Assembly (NCBI GenBank): GCA_964058805.1
Contig: CAXKVV010000626.1
Location: forward strand, 91,353 to 155,352
From: Schoenoplectus triqueter
Lineage: Eukaryota; Streptophyta; Magnoliopsida; Poales; Cyperaceae
DNA length: 64,000 nt
Direction: 5' to 3'
In this document: positions 12,262-23,615 of the stretch, one piece after another
How positions within the stretch are numbered: the stretch's first letter is position 1
Layout: every line of letters starts with the position of its first letter
Position numbers and translations under genes: made by a program
The notes under the pieces: generated by a model
What the model saw: only the letters and a program-made list of their open reading frames with translations
What the model was told of the DNA's origin: nothing
Databases searched by the model: none

Positions 12262-15200
12262 TCAAGCGGCACAGTCGTTAGGCACATTAGAAGAGCGGTT
12301 TAATCGCCTCTCTTGTTCCAGGTACCATTTATTTAACCGCTCCTGAGAAATTTTGACCTGTCGATCACCACAATATCCAACATCAACTATGTTGTTTTCT
12401 TTTCTTTTAAGAAAATAAGAAGATTTCAACAGTAGCGTGCTAATTAGGTTATAATAATGTAAAAGTGATAGAATTCAATGTTATAATGTTTTCTTTTCTT
12501 TTAGCTTATTATATATATTCTCCCACGCACTGTAATATATTTGAGCATTGGTACAAAGGAAAGGTGTCTATGTACCTGTTTATTCCAGTCTGTTCGCATA
12601 GTTATTACCAATAGCACAATAGTTTGAACAAGTGTTCCAAGCAACATGCCTACCCAAATACCCTGCAAGCATGAACAACATATTGTTAAATATTAGAAAA
12701 AGCTTATGATTAGGGTTAATGTAACATGTCACTGTAAACCATGTACTTTGCAGTTTAAAGCTATTGTTAAAGACTATATTGTGCATGTGATATGTAAAAA
12801 AGTCCAATTCTGTTTTGCTCTCAGACTCGAAGTTTTTTATCTGGTCCCTTGAGATTGATACAAGCACTATCTTTTCCTCAAACAAATGATAGAGATCCCA
12901 TCAATTATGATATTATGTGTTATTTGAATGATATTTCACCAAAAAATAACTAACTTCAAGTAAGAGTTGACTCTGAGCTTTGTCAACTTAACGGAGACTA
13001 ATAATTGGCACAAGTGCCATACAATAAAATGAGCAAATGGGAGAAAATAGAAAGAAAAAAAAAAACAAGAAAGACAAATCCATAACAAGATGGTTTTCTT
13101 TTAGGTTAAATAACTTACATCCACGTGATATTTGAATCCATAACCAAGGAGTGCTCCAAGGGGAATGCCAACTAAGTAGTAGCATGTTATGTTGACATAT
13201 GCCACCACACTCTGCCATCCAGCACCAACAGCAACTCCTGATGAAGTACAGATTGTCATATAAATTTAGAATGATACTTCTTCCACTAGTCAAGTAATTA
13301 TTTTATGAAATCTCCAAACAAAGTGATCGTTGGGTATCTGTGTTCTTCAAATTTTATTATTTGAGTAAGAAAAAAAAGATATTACTTCAGTTACACAAAC
13401 CTGATAGCACGGGTTGCACACTATTAAGCAAAATAGAGAAGGCAAGGAGGGGCGTGAGATGTGAAACAGCCTTTGCCACATTGATATCTTCCGTGAATAC
13501 ATAAGCAAGACTTCCTCTAAATACCAAGAAAACTACAAAAAGAAAGGAGCCGATTGCCAAGGAATTAAGCACAACATTTTTTATAGCGTATTTCGCCCTC
13601 CTTGCACTCCCTGCACCGAGTTCATTTGCCACACGCACCCTATAATCATAAAAAGGATCGATGTTAGGTATGAGATGCAGGATAATGTTTACGATGCCAT
13701 CTTTCAATTTATTTCCGAGTAATCAATTTGGCTGCCAAGGGGACAAGCCATCAAACTGTAGAACACATGCATTATTTGGGAGGATTAATACATTATATCA
13801 GTATTCTGATCCAGGCCTTTTCTTTTGCTCATTGCGGTAAGGCGGAGTTGTGAACTAAAAGAAATCTACCCGATGATGTTAAAAATAGTCAGAACCTCTG
13901 CTATACAATAGAAGTTGTGTAATGACATTTGAAACACCAAGCAAGCTATAATTGAACTTGGTAATTGTTAATCAAGTTGCGGAGAATGTTACAGTTGAAG
14001 ATGAATTATACTGGTTTTGCTAACAGCTACTAACAAGAAGGTTAATTAACAATTTAGTTCTAGATGAAAAGCAAGCAAAGGTGTAAAAAAAAATATATAA
14101 ATATGTACATACCCAGCAGCTGCCAAGAAGCCAACAGAGATCATCATCTCCCACCCATTGATGTTCAGGCTATATAAAAAAAATACAAATGCAATTAGAA
14201 AAATTATTATTTATTAAAATTACAACAACATTTTCTTCAGTTATGGTGCATTAGAGTTGAATATATTAGTACCAGATTGAAAGAGCATCAATTGCGACCT
14301 CAGCATCCTTCATGTAGCCAGTGAGAAGAACCAAGATGGTGTTGTACCAGAGCTCCAAACTACAAGGAGAAATACAGAACCAACTAATTTATCAGGGATA
14401 AGGATCCACATTGTCTCTACAGCTACAGAAATATAATTATATCCTGTTTCCACACAAACGTCCTGCGTTTTATAAATTAGGCAAATGATGTTACCAATGA
14501 ATTGGTATAGGTGGTGGTTATAGTTTTTTCATTTTTCTCTTTTGCCCGAGTAGAAAGGCATCATTTGTTATTTCAGACTAATAAGGAAGAAGTAAATGCA
14601 GTACCAAAGCATCACACCAGAAGAAATTGAAAGCTTCACAATTGCAGTGAGATCAGAGAATGCTTTCCATGAAAATCCTGTCCATGTCTCAGGACACCCA
14701 CCACAAAACACAAATGCAAGCTGTCCAAAAACCGGCACCCACATGGACAAAATCATCGACCCCATGACCCCCGCCACTCCTAAATTCAGCTTAATTGTCA
14801 TGAACCATGAAAGAAACAAATGCAACCCCAGATTTAACATGGCAAGATAGGTTATGACGATGTTTCTACTTTGTGCCTGGAGGTACATTTGAAGAGTGAA
14901 GGTGTAAACATAAGAGAACAAGACGGGGATAAACCACATGGAGATGACACCAGCCACTTTAGCAATCTCAGCATCCTGGCCAAGAAGTCTGAGAAGTGGC
15001 TCTGTGAAGACGAACATAGGGAGTAGGCAAATAGCAGTTACTGTAAGGATTATCCAGGAGCGCTGGAGATAGATACTGAGCATGTGGTATTGTTTTGCAC
15101 CATAAGACTGGCCACACAAGGTCTCCAGCGCACTAGCCATTCCTAGCTGAAAGGATAAAAAAAAATATAAATGTTAAAGCCATTTAATTACATGAAGAAT

Positions 15201-18200
15201 ATATTTGCCATGGATTTTTGCAGCTTAAGAAAAAATTAAGCTAGCTAACTGATCCATGATACATTTAAAAAATTGTTGCTGAAACAAACAAAATACTGAC
15301 AAGATTTCCTGAGATAAGAAGAATGAAAAAGAGGGAATCCATGTAAACGAATGCAAGACATTTCAATGAAACAAAAGAAATGCATAAAGGCACGTTATTT
15401 ATCTACATAGCCAATACCAACACATTTGGCACGTAGACACTTGCTAGAAATCATGATCCTTATCAAGTAACAATCAAGTAAACTTATTTTCTGATAACAC
15501 TAACCAAAAATTCATTTCAGTGGAAATACTGGTAAGGTATTTAATATATTAAAGAGAACACTGGGTAACATAGTTTCTATCGACTTTCTTCAATCAGATT
15601 TGGGACTGATATGGTTTTTTTCATCAGAAGATTGATGATTTTCTTCCATTTCCTTTTTTCATTAAATATTTTTTGTTTCGCTTTATTATATTTATCAAGT
15701 TATTTATTAATGTAGCTGTTGTTACTTAGTGTTAAAAAGGATGTCACTAAATGGTTAAACTTTCACAATGATTTATTAAGTAAATCCATCACACTGTATA
15801 GAAAACAACATCCCAACTTCAAAGAGCAATTAATTAGCAAGCTTTCCACATAAGCTAATTAAAGGCATCCGATAAACCACTATGAAACTGCAAACAGCCT
15901 GGAAATATGGAGGAAATTAACATTTACCTTGCTACACAGAAGAAAAAGAAATACAACTGAAAATGATTTTTTAGCAGTAATTTTCTTTGAAAAAGTAGAA
16001 AGGTAGGAACCAGAAATTGTCAAAAATGCAATTAAGAAAATCTGCAAATGACATACACTAACTTCTGCAGCAGGAAACAAATTTTGGAAAGGACATCCAT
16101 CACTCTCAGGCCAGGTTCAATGTGGGCAATTTGTTTACCTTCAAATTAGTGAAATTCGTGATGCATCTTGGGTGCAGTCTAAAATTATAAGGTTTAAATA
16201 ATAAAAAATTGCACTAATTGTCTTACCAAACTACCCTTTACTCACTTCAGATATTAGCGTAGTCTCCTCCAAACTTATATGGGTGCCACTAAAATTTTCA
16301 GAAAAAAATGACTTAGAAAAAGAACTACGATATTTTTACTCGTGTTACATTATTGTATTTACTAGCAGGCCAAAAGGAGCTACGATCTTATATTTTTAGA
16401 ACTTTTCAGTTTCAAATTTCATTATCATTGCTTTTATTTATATTGCTACCCCGATCAGTATAGTCTGTTTACAGTGCAGAAGAAAGAACTGGTATCTGAA
16501 AGTGGGGGTTATTGGAATTGTTTGTGTCTCGTTGTTCTCCTTGGAAGAAAAATTAAATTCATCTCGTTGGAAATAAAAGGAGCACATGGAGATGGGAAAT
16601 TTTGTCGGACTTTCTCTGTCCTTTTGGTTATGATAAAAAACACAACGCAACTCGAGTCAAGAATAGTAAAAGGTAATTCGCGATCAAATGAAAGATTACG
16701 TATAAATTCACCATAGTTGACCAATGATTCGAGTTCATAACTTCACGTGGTGGGTGTACATTTTTTATTAATTTACTTGATCGGATCATGGTAAATAAAT
16801 AGGGATTTGCACATTTGCTTCTATTCTTCACTCTCATGGTCTCACCGAGAGATGGAATCAGATCTGCTGTCGCGCGGTACGGTGCGGCGCAGCACGTGGT
16901 CCGTTCGATCACTTCGAGATTCGTGCTAACTCGAATCTTAAAATATTAACACGAATCTCGAAGTGATCGAACGGACCACGTGCTGCGCCGCACTGTGCCG
17001 CGCGACAGTGGATCCTGATCCCCGAGAGATGGATGAGAGCAGATACAAATGGTTGAAAAAAAAATACAAAAAATGTTCCAAGTCAATGGCCAGCGTGTGC
17101 CACGTTCGGAAGCATAGATGCGATCATGCGAGTCTCCAGCTTAAAAAAAACTGATATGTAATCTGCATGTGCATGTGAGGCTTCAAAACTTTCTACATGC
17201 CCATGTGAGTTGATGAACAAAATGTTGCCACTTGCGGCTTGACAATAGTGACATCAAAAAATAAAAGGAAAACGGACACCTCCATTTAATATAAAGTAAT
17301 GGAGAGAATCATTTCACTGTAGGAAGAAAAGACAAGTGGGTTCGGATCACGTGGGGGGACCGGAAATTTTTCACTAATAAAGATGGAAACCAGGACTTTC
17401 AATTCACGAAAGAGAGCAAAACAAAAACGGGTACGCTCAAAAAATAATGCCAAGAAAATTCACGTGCTTGCTACTGCTCGCAGAGAACGTGGCCGTATTT
17501 TCGTAGGCTGTTCCTGGTGCTAGCTGCTACATCAACATAAAAGGAAGCTGGCGACTGGTCACGGTGGTCCCCACCAATCAGAGTGGGTCCTCTCAATTGA
17601 GGAATCTAGCTCCGTGTCTCCATTACAGAGGCCAGCTTGTCCAGATTTAAGGGACCCAGTTGTCAGCGTCGTCCCTCTACCAGGTCATTTCGAGCTCGGG
17701 ACCATCAGTACACCACCGGTAACCATGAGAGAATCATGTTCAAAATTTTCTGATGGGAAGGGAGAAACGACGCAAAAACTGAGAGAAGGATTCAATGAAG
17801 AATATTCTAGAAACAACCCGAAAGAAAATCAATGCTCTCAGTTACTGCTGCAAAAAGTATTCATAATTCGTAATTCATTTGATATTTAATTTGATTTTAG
17901 TTCGACCTGTTCAATTAGATTTTTTTCGTCAGTTTCATTCGAGTTATGTTCCATAATTTTTTAATAAACTAGTTTGAGTTCGATTCGTAATAATTTTGTT
18001 ATGTAATTATTTGTATATAACTTTAACTATTTAGTCCATAATATATATAATAATATAATTATTTTATTATAACATTAATAATATATTATTAATTTATGAA
18101 TAAATATTATTTATTTTTTAAAATTTTAGTATAAAATTTAAAAAAATATTAATTATTTTAGATCTAATTATTTATGATAATATAAAAATTAAAATAATTA

Positions 18201-21200
18201 AATTCTTTTAGAGTTCGATTTAGTTAGAGTTTAATTTAGTTGGAAATAATTTCAAATCAAACTCAAAATCTAACTAGTTCGATTGAATTCGATTCGTTTG
18301 CCGCTCTCAATAGCAATAGGTCTGAACCAAAATATAAAGTAATAGAATTGAATACGTGCCAAGCGGTTTAACCATAAAAACCAATGCTGTCCCTGAAAAT
18401 TTTATTTACTTTCTTCATACTTGGTGATGTATTTAGTACAAAAACAGTTTTTAATTTTCTGAAATTTCTGAAAGTTGAAATCTATTTTTGTTCCTTACGT
18501 AGTTATTATTAAATTGTTTGCTGAAAATACAGTTCATCATAAAAGAAATATGAGTTACTGATGATTAATTATATCAGCATTAGTCACATTATTGAGCCAC
18601 GGCCCATCTATGTGTGGCACGTGATACACATCTGTGTGCGTTATAAGTAAATGTAAATCAAGTACAAATTTCATAGTTATCAAGTTTGCAAATTTTTGGA
18701 TAACTCGCATTTAATGCTGCACAAAGTTGGCACATGCACCGGATTAACATGGAGTCATGGACCTTGGCGAGTTTGGTAGACAGTTCGCTGAAGATTAAAA
18801 TATGAAATTATTCCTGACAAAGCAAATTATTGTCCTTATTTTATTTCGTTTCAATAAGAAAGTAGATACGTATGAATCATTAATTCAACATGTACTTTAC
18901 TCGGCCGAGATTCCGGAGTCCAAAACTAATCCAGCATAGTGTATATCACTATATCTATCTGTATATTTATATCGCACGCACAGTTTTTATTATTAATAAA
19001 TATTATTAAATTAATATTGTTAAAAATAAGATTGAAAACCGTAAAATTTCAAATATACGAATGAAAGCGCGCCACTGTCAGTGGCGCGGACGAAACGCGC
19101 CACTGTCAGTGGCGCGTTTCAAAAAAATAATGAAACGCCGCGCAGCGCCTCCATCTCACTTGCGCCTGCGTGCATTTTGTATATATAAGAAGGAAACACG
19201 CCACTGCCAGTGGCGCGTTTCAAAAAAAAAAAAAACGAAACGCGCCACTGGCAGTGGCGCGTTTCGTAAAAAAAAAACGGAAACGCGTCACTGCCAGTGA
19301 CGCGTTTCGTAAAAAAAAAAGGAAAAGCGCCACTGACAGTGGCGCGTTTCGTAAATTCAAACAGCGCGCCACTGACAGTGGCGCACTGCCATTCGTATAT
19401 TTAAAATTTTACGTTTCTCACTCTTATTTTTAATAATATTAATTTAATAAAACATATTATTACTAAAATCTGTCGCACGCAAAACATGAAAAGCAAAGAA
19501 TAATGCAAGTTGATTTGAAACTGCACGGAGAACATACTTCCAAGTGTTCTACAGACTACATATACTTTATAAGGTAGGAAGGCCTATGGCTATGGCCACT
19601 GTTAATCAAATATTTGGAATTACGTGACTTAGCAGACAGATGACAATTGAGTTATTTATCAGTTAGTGGAACGGTTGAAATGAAAGAAGTTACTTATGAG
19701 CTATCAATTAGTGCAACGGTTGCTTTCCCATGGGAAGCACGAGTGTACGGCGCCTTGGGATTTAAGGTAACACTGGAATTACTGTCCACTCAAATTATAT
19801 TTCCATAATCCCATGTGAGTGTTCGGTGTCAATTTTGATTTAAAATTTTAAATGAAAATGAATTTGTTTTCTCAAATTAATACACTAACATGTTCATTCC
19901 CTGAGAAAAAGAATTAACTGATCAGGACTTCATTTTTTTCCCATGAGAAAAATAATTAATTGAAACCAATCTGTTACCCATGTCACTTGATTCCCCATGT
20001 GGCCAAGTCTGCAACAGTGTTTTCACAAACGGAGACAACAAAAAAACAGAAGAAAATAATAAAGATGGAGAGAAAGGCGGCTACAGTCTCACAAAGGTGT
20101 ACTTCGTGAGAATCTTTCCTCTCTCAACATATATATGTAAATGATTAAACACGCGAATGTGGTTACATGTATATAGAAGTTGAAATGGATAAATTATTTA
20201 GCAAAAAAATAAAATGAATAAATTGATTTAAGAGCAACCAAATCTCGACATATATAACTGTGATTAGGATAAATTGATTTATAGTAACCGATAAACCAAA
20301 TCTGATACATTCTAAGCCTCCATGTGATCCGAGTGACTGAATCCGATCTCAGCACAATTCATAAAATATGTAGCAAAAATATTCAAAACTTCCAGTTTTA
20401 GCATATGGAAAAAAGAAAACTATAGTTTAATAGTTTGTAATGCATGACCAAAACCTCACGAATATTCGAATGTGGTATCTATTAAGCTCTTGTTTAGATA
20501 AAAGCGAGTTAATGCGGTGGATCGGATATGTATTTTAAAGATTAAAATTAACTATATAGCTTATTGAAATATAATAATCGTTAACAAAATCCTTCTAGAG
20601 AAAAAAAATAGAACTCATGATGATTCAAATGGAACAAATTTGACATCCAAGCTAGCTCGTTTGATCTGAAAACTCAACAAACAAACGGGAAGAGAGATCA
20701 TCCTCGTAGAGTGATAAAATCTTTTTGAATGTTCCTAAAGGTCATGGCTAAAGCCTAAAGAGGAATAGAGGATGCAATTTTGAACTCAAAATCTGTCAAA
20801 AGCACAGCAACTTAGAATGGACCAAACCAACGACGAACTGTGACAAATATTTTTATTATGATAATTGTGGTATTTAATGCCACCTCGGATCAAGCGTCCG
20901 ACTGGAGGCAGGCGTGGTAGATTCTCGTCCACAAAAAAAAAAGGCTAATTCATTGGGAACTGAACTTAACAAATTATTGGCAAAAAGAACTACAAATTGA
21001 TAAATAAAATTCTAAATATGCTAGTAAGCCCTAAATTTTTTAATATATTTCTCTCCAACTTGATTTGGTTTCTGTCGGCATAGTTTCACGTTGGGGCCAC
21101 GTAGTCAGCAGCTGATTCAAGTGAAATGTAACAGGGCTGTAAATCGAACACCGTTTCGCTATGTTTTATTTTGATTCGTGCAATAAAATGGAAACGAAAC

Positions 21201-22313
21201 GAAATTTTCTCTTTTATTCTAAAATGAAACGAAAATAAATTGTTTTTTAAAAAGAAACAAAATATAAAACTATATTTTTTTCAATTCATTTAGTGTATTT
21301 TAGTATAAATTATTATAAAATTTTATATTTTGAAACAGTTTTTTTTCTTTCCTTCGTAAAAAAAAACGGTGAAAATTGTTTTTGCGTGAACAAACGAAAC
21401 GATTTACGAACTTGATCTGATCATTGTAAACGTCAGATAGCTCTAGAAATGTTAGAGAAACAAAAAAGCGAACTTTTGAAGTCGGCATGTATATAAAGTC
21501 AAACTAATTTTTAGACATTTTCAAGTTCATTTACTTTTAATCCAGAAATTTATTTATACAAAATACCGGAAAAAGTCGCTGATCGCTGAGAGAACGGCCG
21601 TACAAAAGACCTTTCTACAGAATAATTTTCAGCCTCTTTACTTTTTGCATTTTATTTGGAAAATTCATCGGAGCACTGTTCCTGAGCAACAATGGCGTAT
21701 TATTTGGTCAACTCGACTCCATGCTAGATCAAACAAGATCCAGAGCAAAAAGGCGGAAATACCTTGAATTGACTAGCGATCTAATAACTTCTACTGTTTC
21801 ATCCTGGAGCTGGTGCCAGTTCATTGCAAACTGGACCCATCGCAAAAATAAAAAATCTAACTGGATCGCATTACGAAATTATATGAAAATGAAGCTATTG
21901 TAACAATGCCACGTTGGCTAGCACCGTGCACGACGCCGAAGTAATGAAATCAGTTGAATTCGAACTCTGAGACTGAGAGGAAGAAAAGCACGTACCAGGA
22001 TGCCATTGGCGAAGCGCATGAGCACAGTGGAGACGATCGCATAGGCGGCGAGCTCAGTTGATCCGATGTGGCCGATGAATGCCTGACTGATCACTGTAAC
22101 GCCAAATGTCGAGAAACGCGCGAAGATGGAGGGGCCCGCCACGATCCACAGCTTCTTGTTCTCTTCTAAGATCTTCCTCCCCACGCTCAGCGTCTCCTCT
22201 CCCTCGTCCTGGTCTCTATCCACCTCTTTCGTCTCCAGCAATGGCGCCTCAACTCCATTTCCCTCAAACAGCTTCTTCGTCAGCTGATTTCTCTCTTCGG
22301 TGCCGCTCTTCAT
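12262..22313 (-). CDS. MATE-type (DETOXIFICATION) efflux transporter, 8 exons
   Basis: On the minus strand the exons are 21996-22313, 14605-15146, 14273-14359, 14113-14169, 13401-13639, 13119-13237, 12576-12662 and 12262-12357. They total 1545 nt, or 514 codons plus stop, with every junction in frame and GT-AG. The start is the first in-frame ATG at 22311-22313. A polar N-terminus of about 60 residues precedes [132 protein letters not shown] and a C-terminal polar tail. These are landmark blocks of plant MATE proteins of the DTX20-40 group, normally about 500 aa with 12 membrane helices. Such proteins export or sequester organic compounds in exchange for protons or sodium across the plasma membrane or tonoplast. 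The substrate cannot be inferred. No damage is visible. Confidence 0.93.
16845..17033. mobile_element. GC-rich foldback element bounded by 12-bp direct repeats
   Basis: Arms at 16861-16925 and 16950-17014 are inverted copies with only a few mismatches over about 65 bp, separated by a 24-base AT-rich loop. The arms contain CGAACGGACCACGTGCTGCG. Just outside, the 12-mer CCGAGAGATGGA occurs directly repeated at 16845-16856 and 17022-17033, which looks like a target duplication. It could be a small foldback transposon or a MIRNA-like or siRNA-producing hairpin. It lies in the MATE first intron. Confidence 0.75.
17330..17740. promoter_or_regulatory. GC-richer, promoter-like island within MATE intron 1
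   Basis: The stretch is clearly less AT-rich than its surroundings, is not visibly repetitive, and has CACGTG G-box cores at about 17349 and 17462. There is no ORF of recognised function. It could be an intronic enhancer, an alternative promoter or a captured gene fragment; the sequence alone does not decide. Confidence 0.25.
17880..18310. repeat. Dispersed AT-rich repeat, copy 1
   Basis: This resembles 52970-53410 over its whole length: a GTTCGATTTGATTTTAGTTY-like opening, a common AATATATATAATAATATAAT core, a block TTTTAGATCTAATTATTTATGATAATATAAAAATTAAAATAATTAA in both (positions about 18155-18205 and 53270-53320), and a TTCGATT-rich end. It is non-coding, probably a MITE or LTR fragment. 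Termini are not clear. Confidence 0.6.
18981..19472. mobile_element. Mutator-type MITE with seven GC-rich palindromes, copy 1 (in MATE intron 1)
   Basis: The element is flanked by a perfect 9-bp duplication TCGCACGCA (18972-18980 and 19473-19481). Ends are inverted repeats beginning CAGTTTTTATTA and CAGATTTTAGTAA, with similarity continuing about 90 bp inward to AAATATACGAATG. The interior holds seven 21-base palindromes centred on CCACTG-N-CAGTGG, at about 19068, 19096, 19198, 19241, 19284, 19326 and 19365, separated by poly-A-rich spacers. There is no real ORF; open frames here are produced by the repeats. A second copy lies at 42530-42877. Confidence 0.9.
20850..20942 (+). repeat. Possible SINE 3' fragment with A tail
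   Basis: A short non-AT-rich segment contains GGTAGATTCTCGTCC, loosely like a tRNA-derived pol III B box, and is followed at once by a run of about 10 A. No A box or target duplication could be confirmed. Confidence 0.2.
21125..21480. repeat. Degenerate GAAACGAAA-rich repeat
   Basis: Repeated GAAACGAAAC and TTTCGTTTC words occur in both orientations about an AT-rich centre, beginning near GGGCTGTAAATCGAAC. It resembles the other degenerate-word MITEs in this window, but I found no exact termini. Confidence 0.3.
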
Positions 22314-22470
22314 TCTCTCTCTCTCTTGATTGGAATCGGTTTTGATTAGAGATTGCTTCGGCGATCTGAGATTCCCTAGAAGCTTCTCTCTCTCCCCCAC
22401 TGCGGCAGCGGCAACTTGCAATGGTCCGATTTAATGGGAGAAATGCAAGTGAGCTCGCGGTTTTTTAAAG
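22314..22470 (-). promoter_or_regulatory. MATE 5' leader and proximal promoter
   Basis: Reading the minus strand, the sequence upstream of the ATG is GA-rich (repeated GAGAGAGA), typical of plant 5' leaders, and has no ATG near the chosen start. A weak TATA-like CTCTTTAAAA lies at about 22466-22475. The transcription start is not determinable. Confidence 0.35.
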
Positions 22471-22499
22471 AGGGGAGAGGGACCAAATGACGAGAATAA

Positions 22500-22950
22500 C
22501 CCTGGTTGTTGATTTAATAAAACTTAGGTTTGAGGGTAAAAATGGGAATACGGAGTGGTATACAGTATACTTACGATCTTGGTGCGGTCTACGACCACGT
22601 TGCTGTAAACTGCACGAAGCGAACAATAATAAGAAATTTATACCTGATCTTTTTTTAAGAGCACCCGCTAGTTCCTACATTTACAATTTTCGTGAATCTG
22701 AATCCGTGTAATCATTTAGAAAACGCAACTAACAAAACCACAGCTATAATTTCTAAAATATTGCTCTGCAAATGACTTTTCATTTTCAGAAAATTTCACT
22801 CAACTGCGCTTAATGAATTTTCATTTTAAGCGCGCACGCGATTATTAATCCACCGTGTACAGACCATTAGCGCAAAAGTGCACGTGACAATTTATAATTT
22901 TCGGATCCTACATAATTATATTGTACCTGTATTTATATATATAAGTAATA
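22500..22950. other. Upstream flank of the MATE gene, no element seen
   Basis: The stretch has average composition and no recognisable gene or repeat. It probably contains distal promoter sequence of the MATE gene. Confidence 0.35.
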
Positions 22951-22954
22951 TTTT

Positions 22955-23615
22955 AAAAAAATATAGGTATTTAGATTTTTTTTTATATAATTACTTATGT
23001 TAGTTATTGAGATATGTATCATGCATGCAAAATAATATATTATATATAATTAGATATAATATCTAGGTGTTTAGATTTCATACTTAGGTATTTTGATATG
23101 TGTTATGGGTATTTAGATATGTGTTCTTAGTGTTTAGATATTTGTCTTGGGTATTTAGATATATATTCTAGGTATTTAGATATGTATTCTGGTTATTTAG
23201 ATATGTGTCCTGGGTAGTTACATATATTATCTAGGTATTTAGATTTTGTACTTATGTATTTAGATATGTATTTTGGGTATTTAGATATAATATCTAGGTA
23301 TTTAGATTTCTCACTTGGGTATTTAGATATTTGTTCTTATGTATTTAGGTATTTAGATTTCTTATAGAGGTATTTATAGATGTGTTCTGGGTATTTAGAT
23401 ATTTGTTATGGGTATTTAGATATGTGTTATGAGTATTTAAGTATAATATTTAGATATTTAGATTTCTTATTTAGGTATTTATAGATGTGTTCTGGGTATT
23501 TAGATATTTATTCTGGATATTTAGATATGTGTTATGAGTATTGAAGTATAATATTTAGGTATTTAGATTTCATATTTAGGTATTTAGATATGTATTCTGG
23601 GTATTTAAATATCAT
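22955..23615. repeat. Minisatellite of about 20-24-bp GGTATTTAGATATGTGTTCT units
   Basis: Roughly 25-30 degenerate tandem units share GTATTTAGAT followed by a variable ATGTGTTCTGG or TTCTTAT half. Some blocks are repeated as larger units (for example TTTAGATTTCTTAT...ATAGATGTGTTCTGG appears at about 23350 and 23460). It lies 0.65-1.3 kb upstream of the MATE start codon. Confidence 0.9.

Larger units (their letters stand above)
15147..21995 (-). other. Unusually long first intron of the MATE gene (6.85 kb)
   Basis: The intron lies between the codons for ANGIL and LGMASAL, with donor GTACGT and acceptor CAG. It is about fifteen times larger than the other introns combined individually and holds a 165-bp hairpin element, a G-box-bearing island, a degenerate AT-rich repeat and a Mutator-type MITE. 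The parts 15147-16830, 19500-21120 and 21500-21990 show no recognisable element or gene. Confidence 0.8.

Noticed and set aside
16628..17154. Two frames beginning with the same peptide on opposite strands
   Set aside because: They are the two arms of the same hairpin read on opposite strands, not genes.
19061..19433. Overlapping open frames of 79 and 87 codons
   Set aside because: They are generated by the repeated palindromes and poly-A spacers of the Mutator-type MITE and encode only the repeat.
22314..22421. N-terminal extension of the MATE frame upstream of 22313
   Set aside because: The frame is open but has no ATG; the first in-frame ATG is at 22311-22313 and the upstream part looks like a GA-rich leader.
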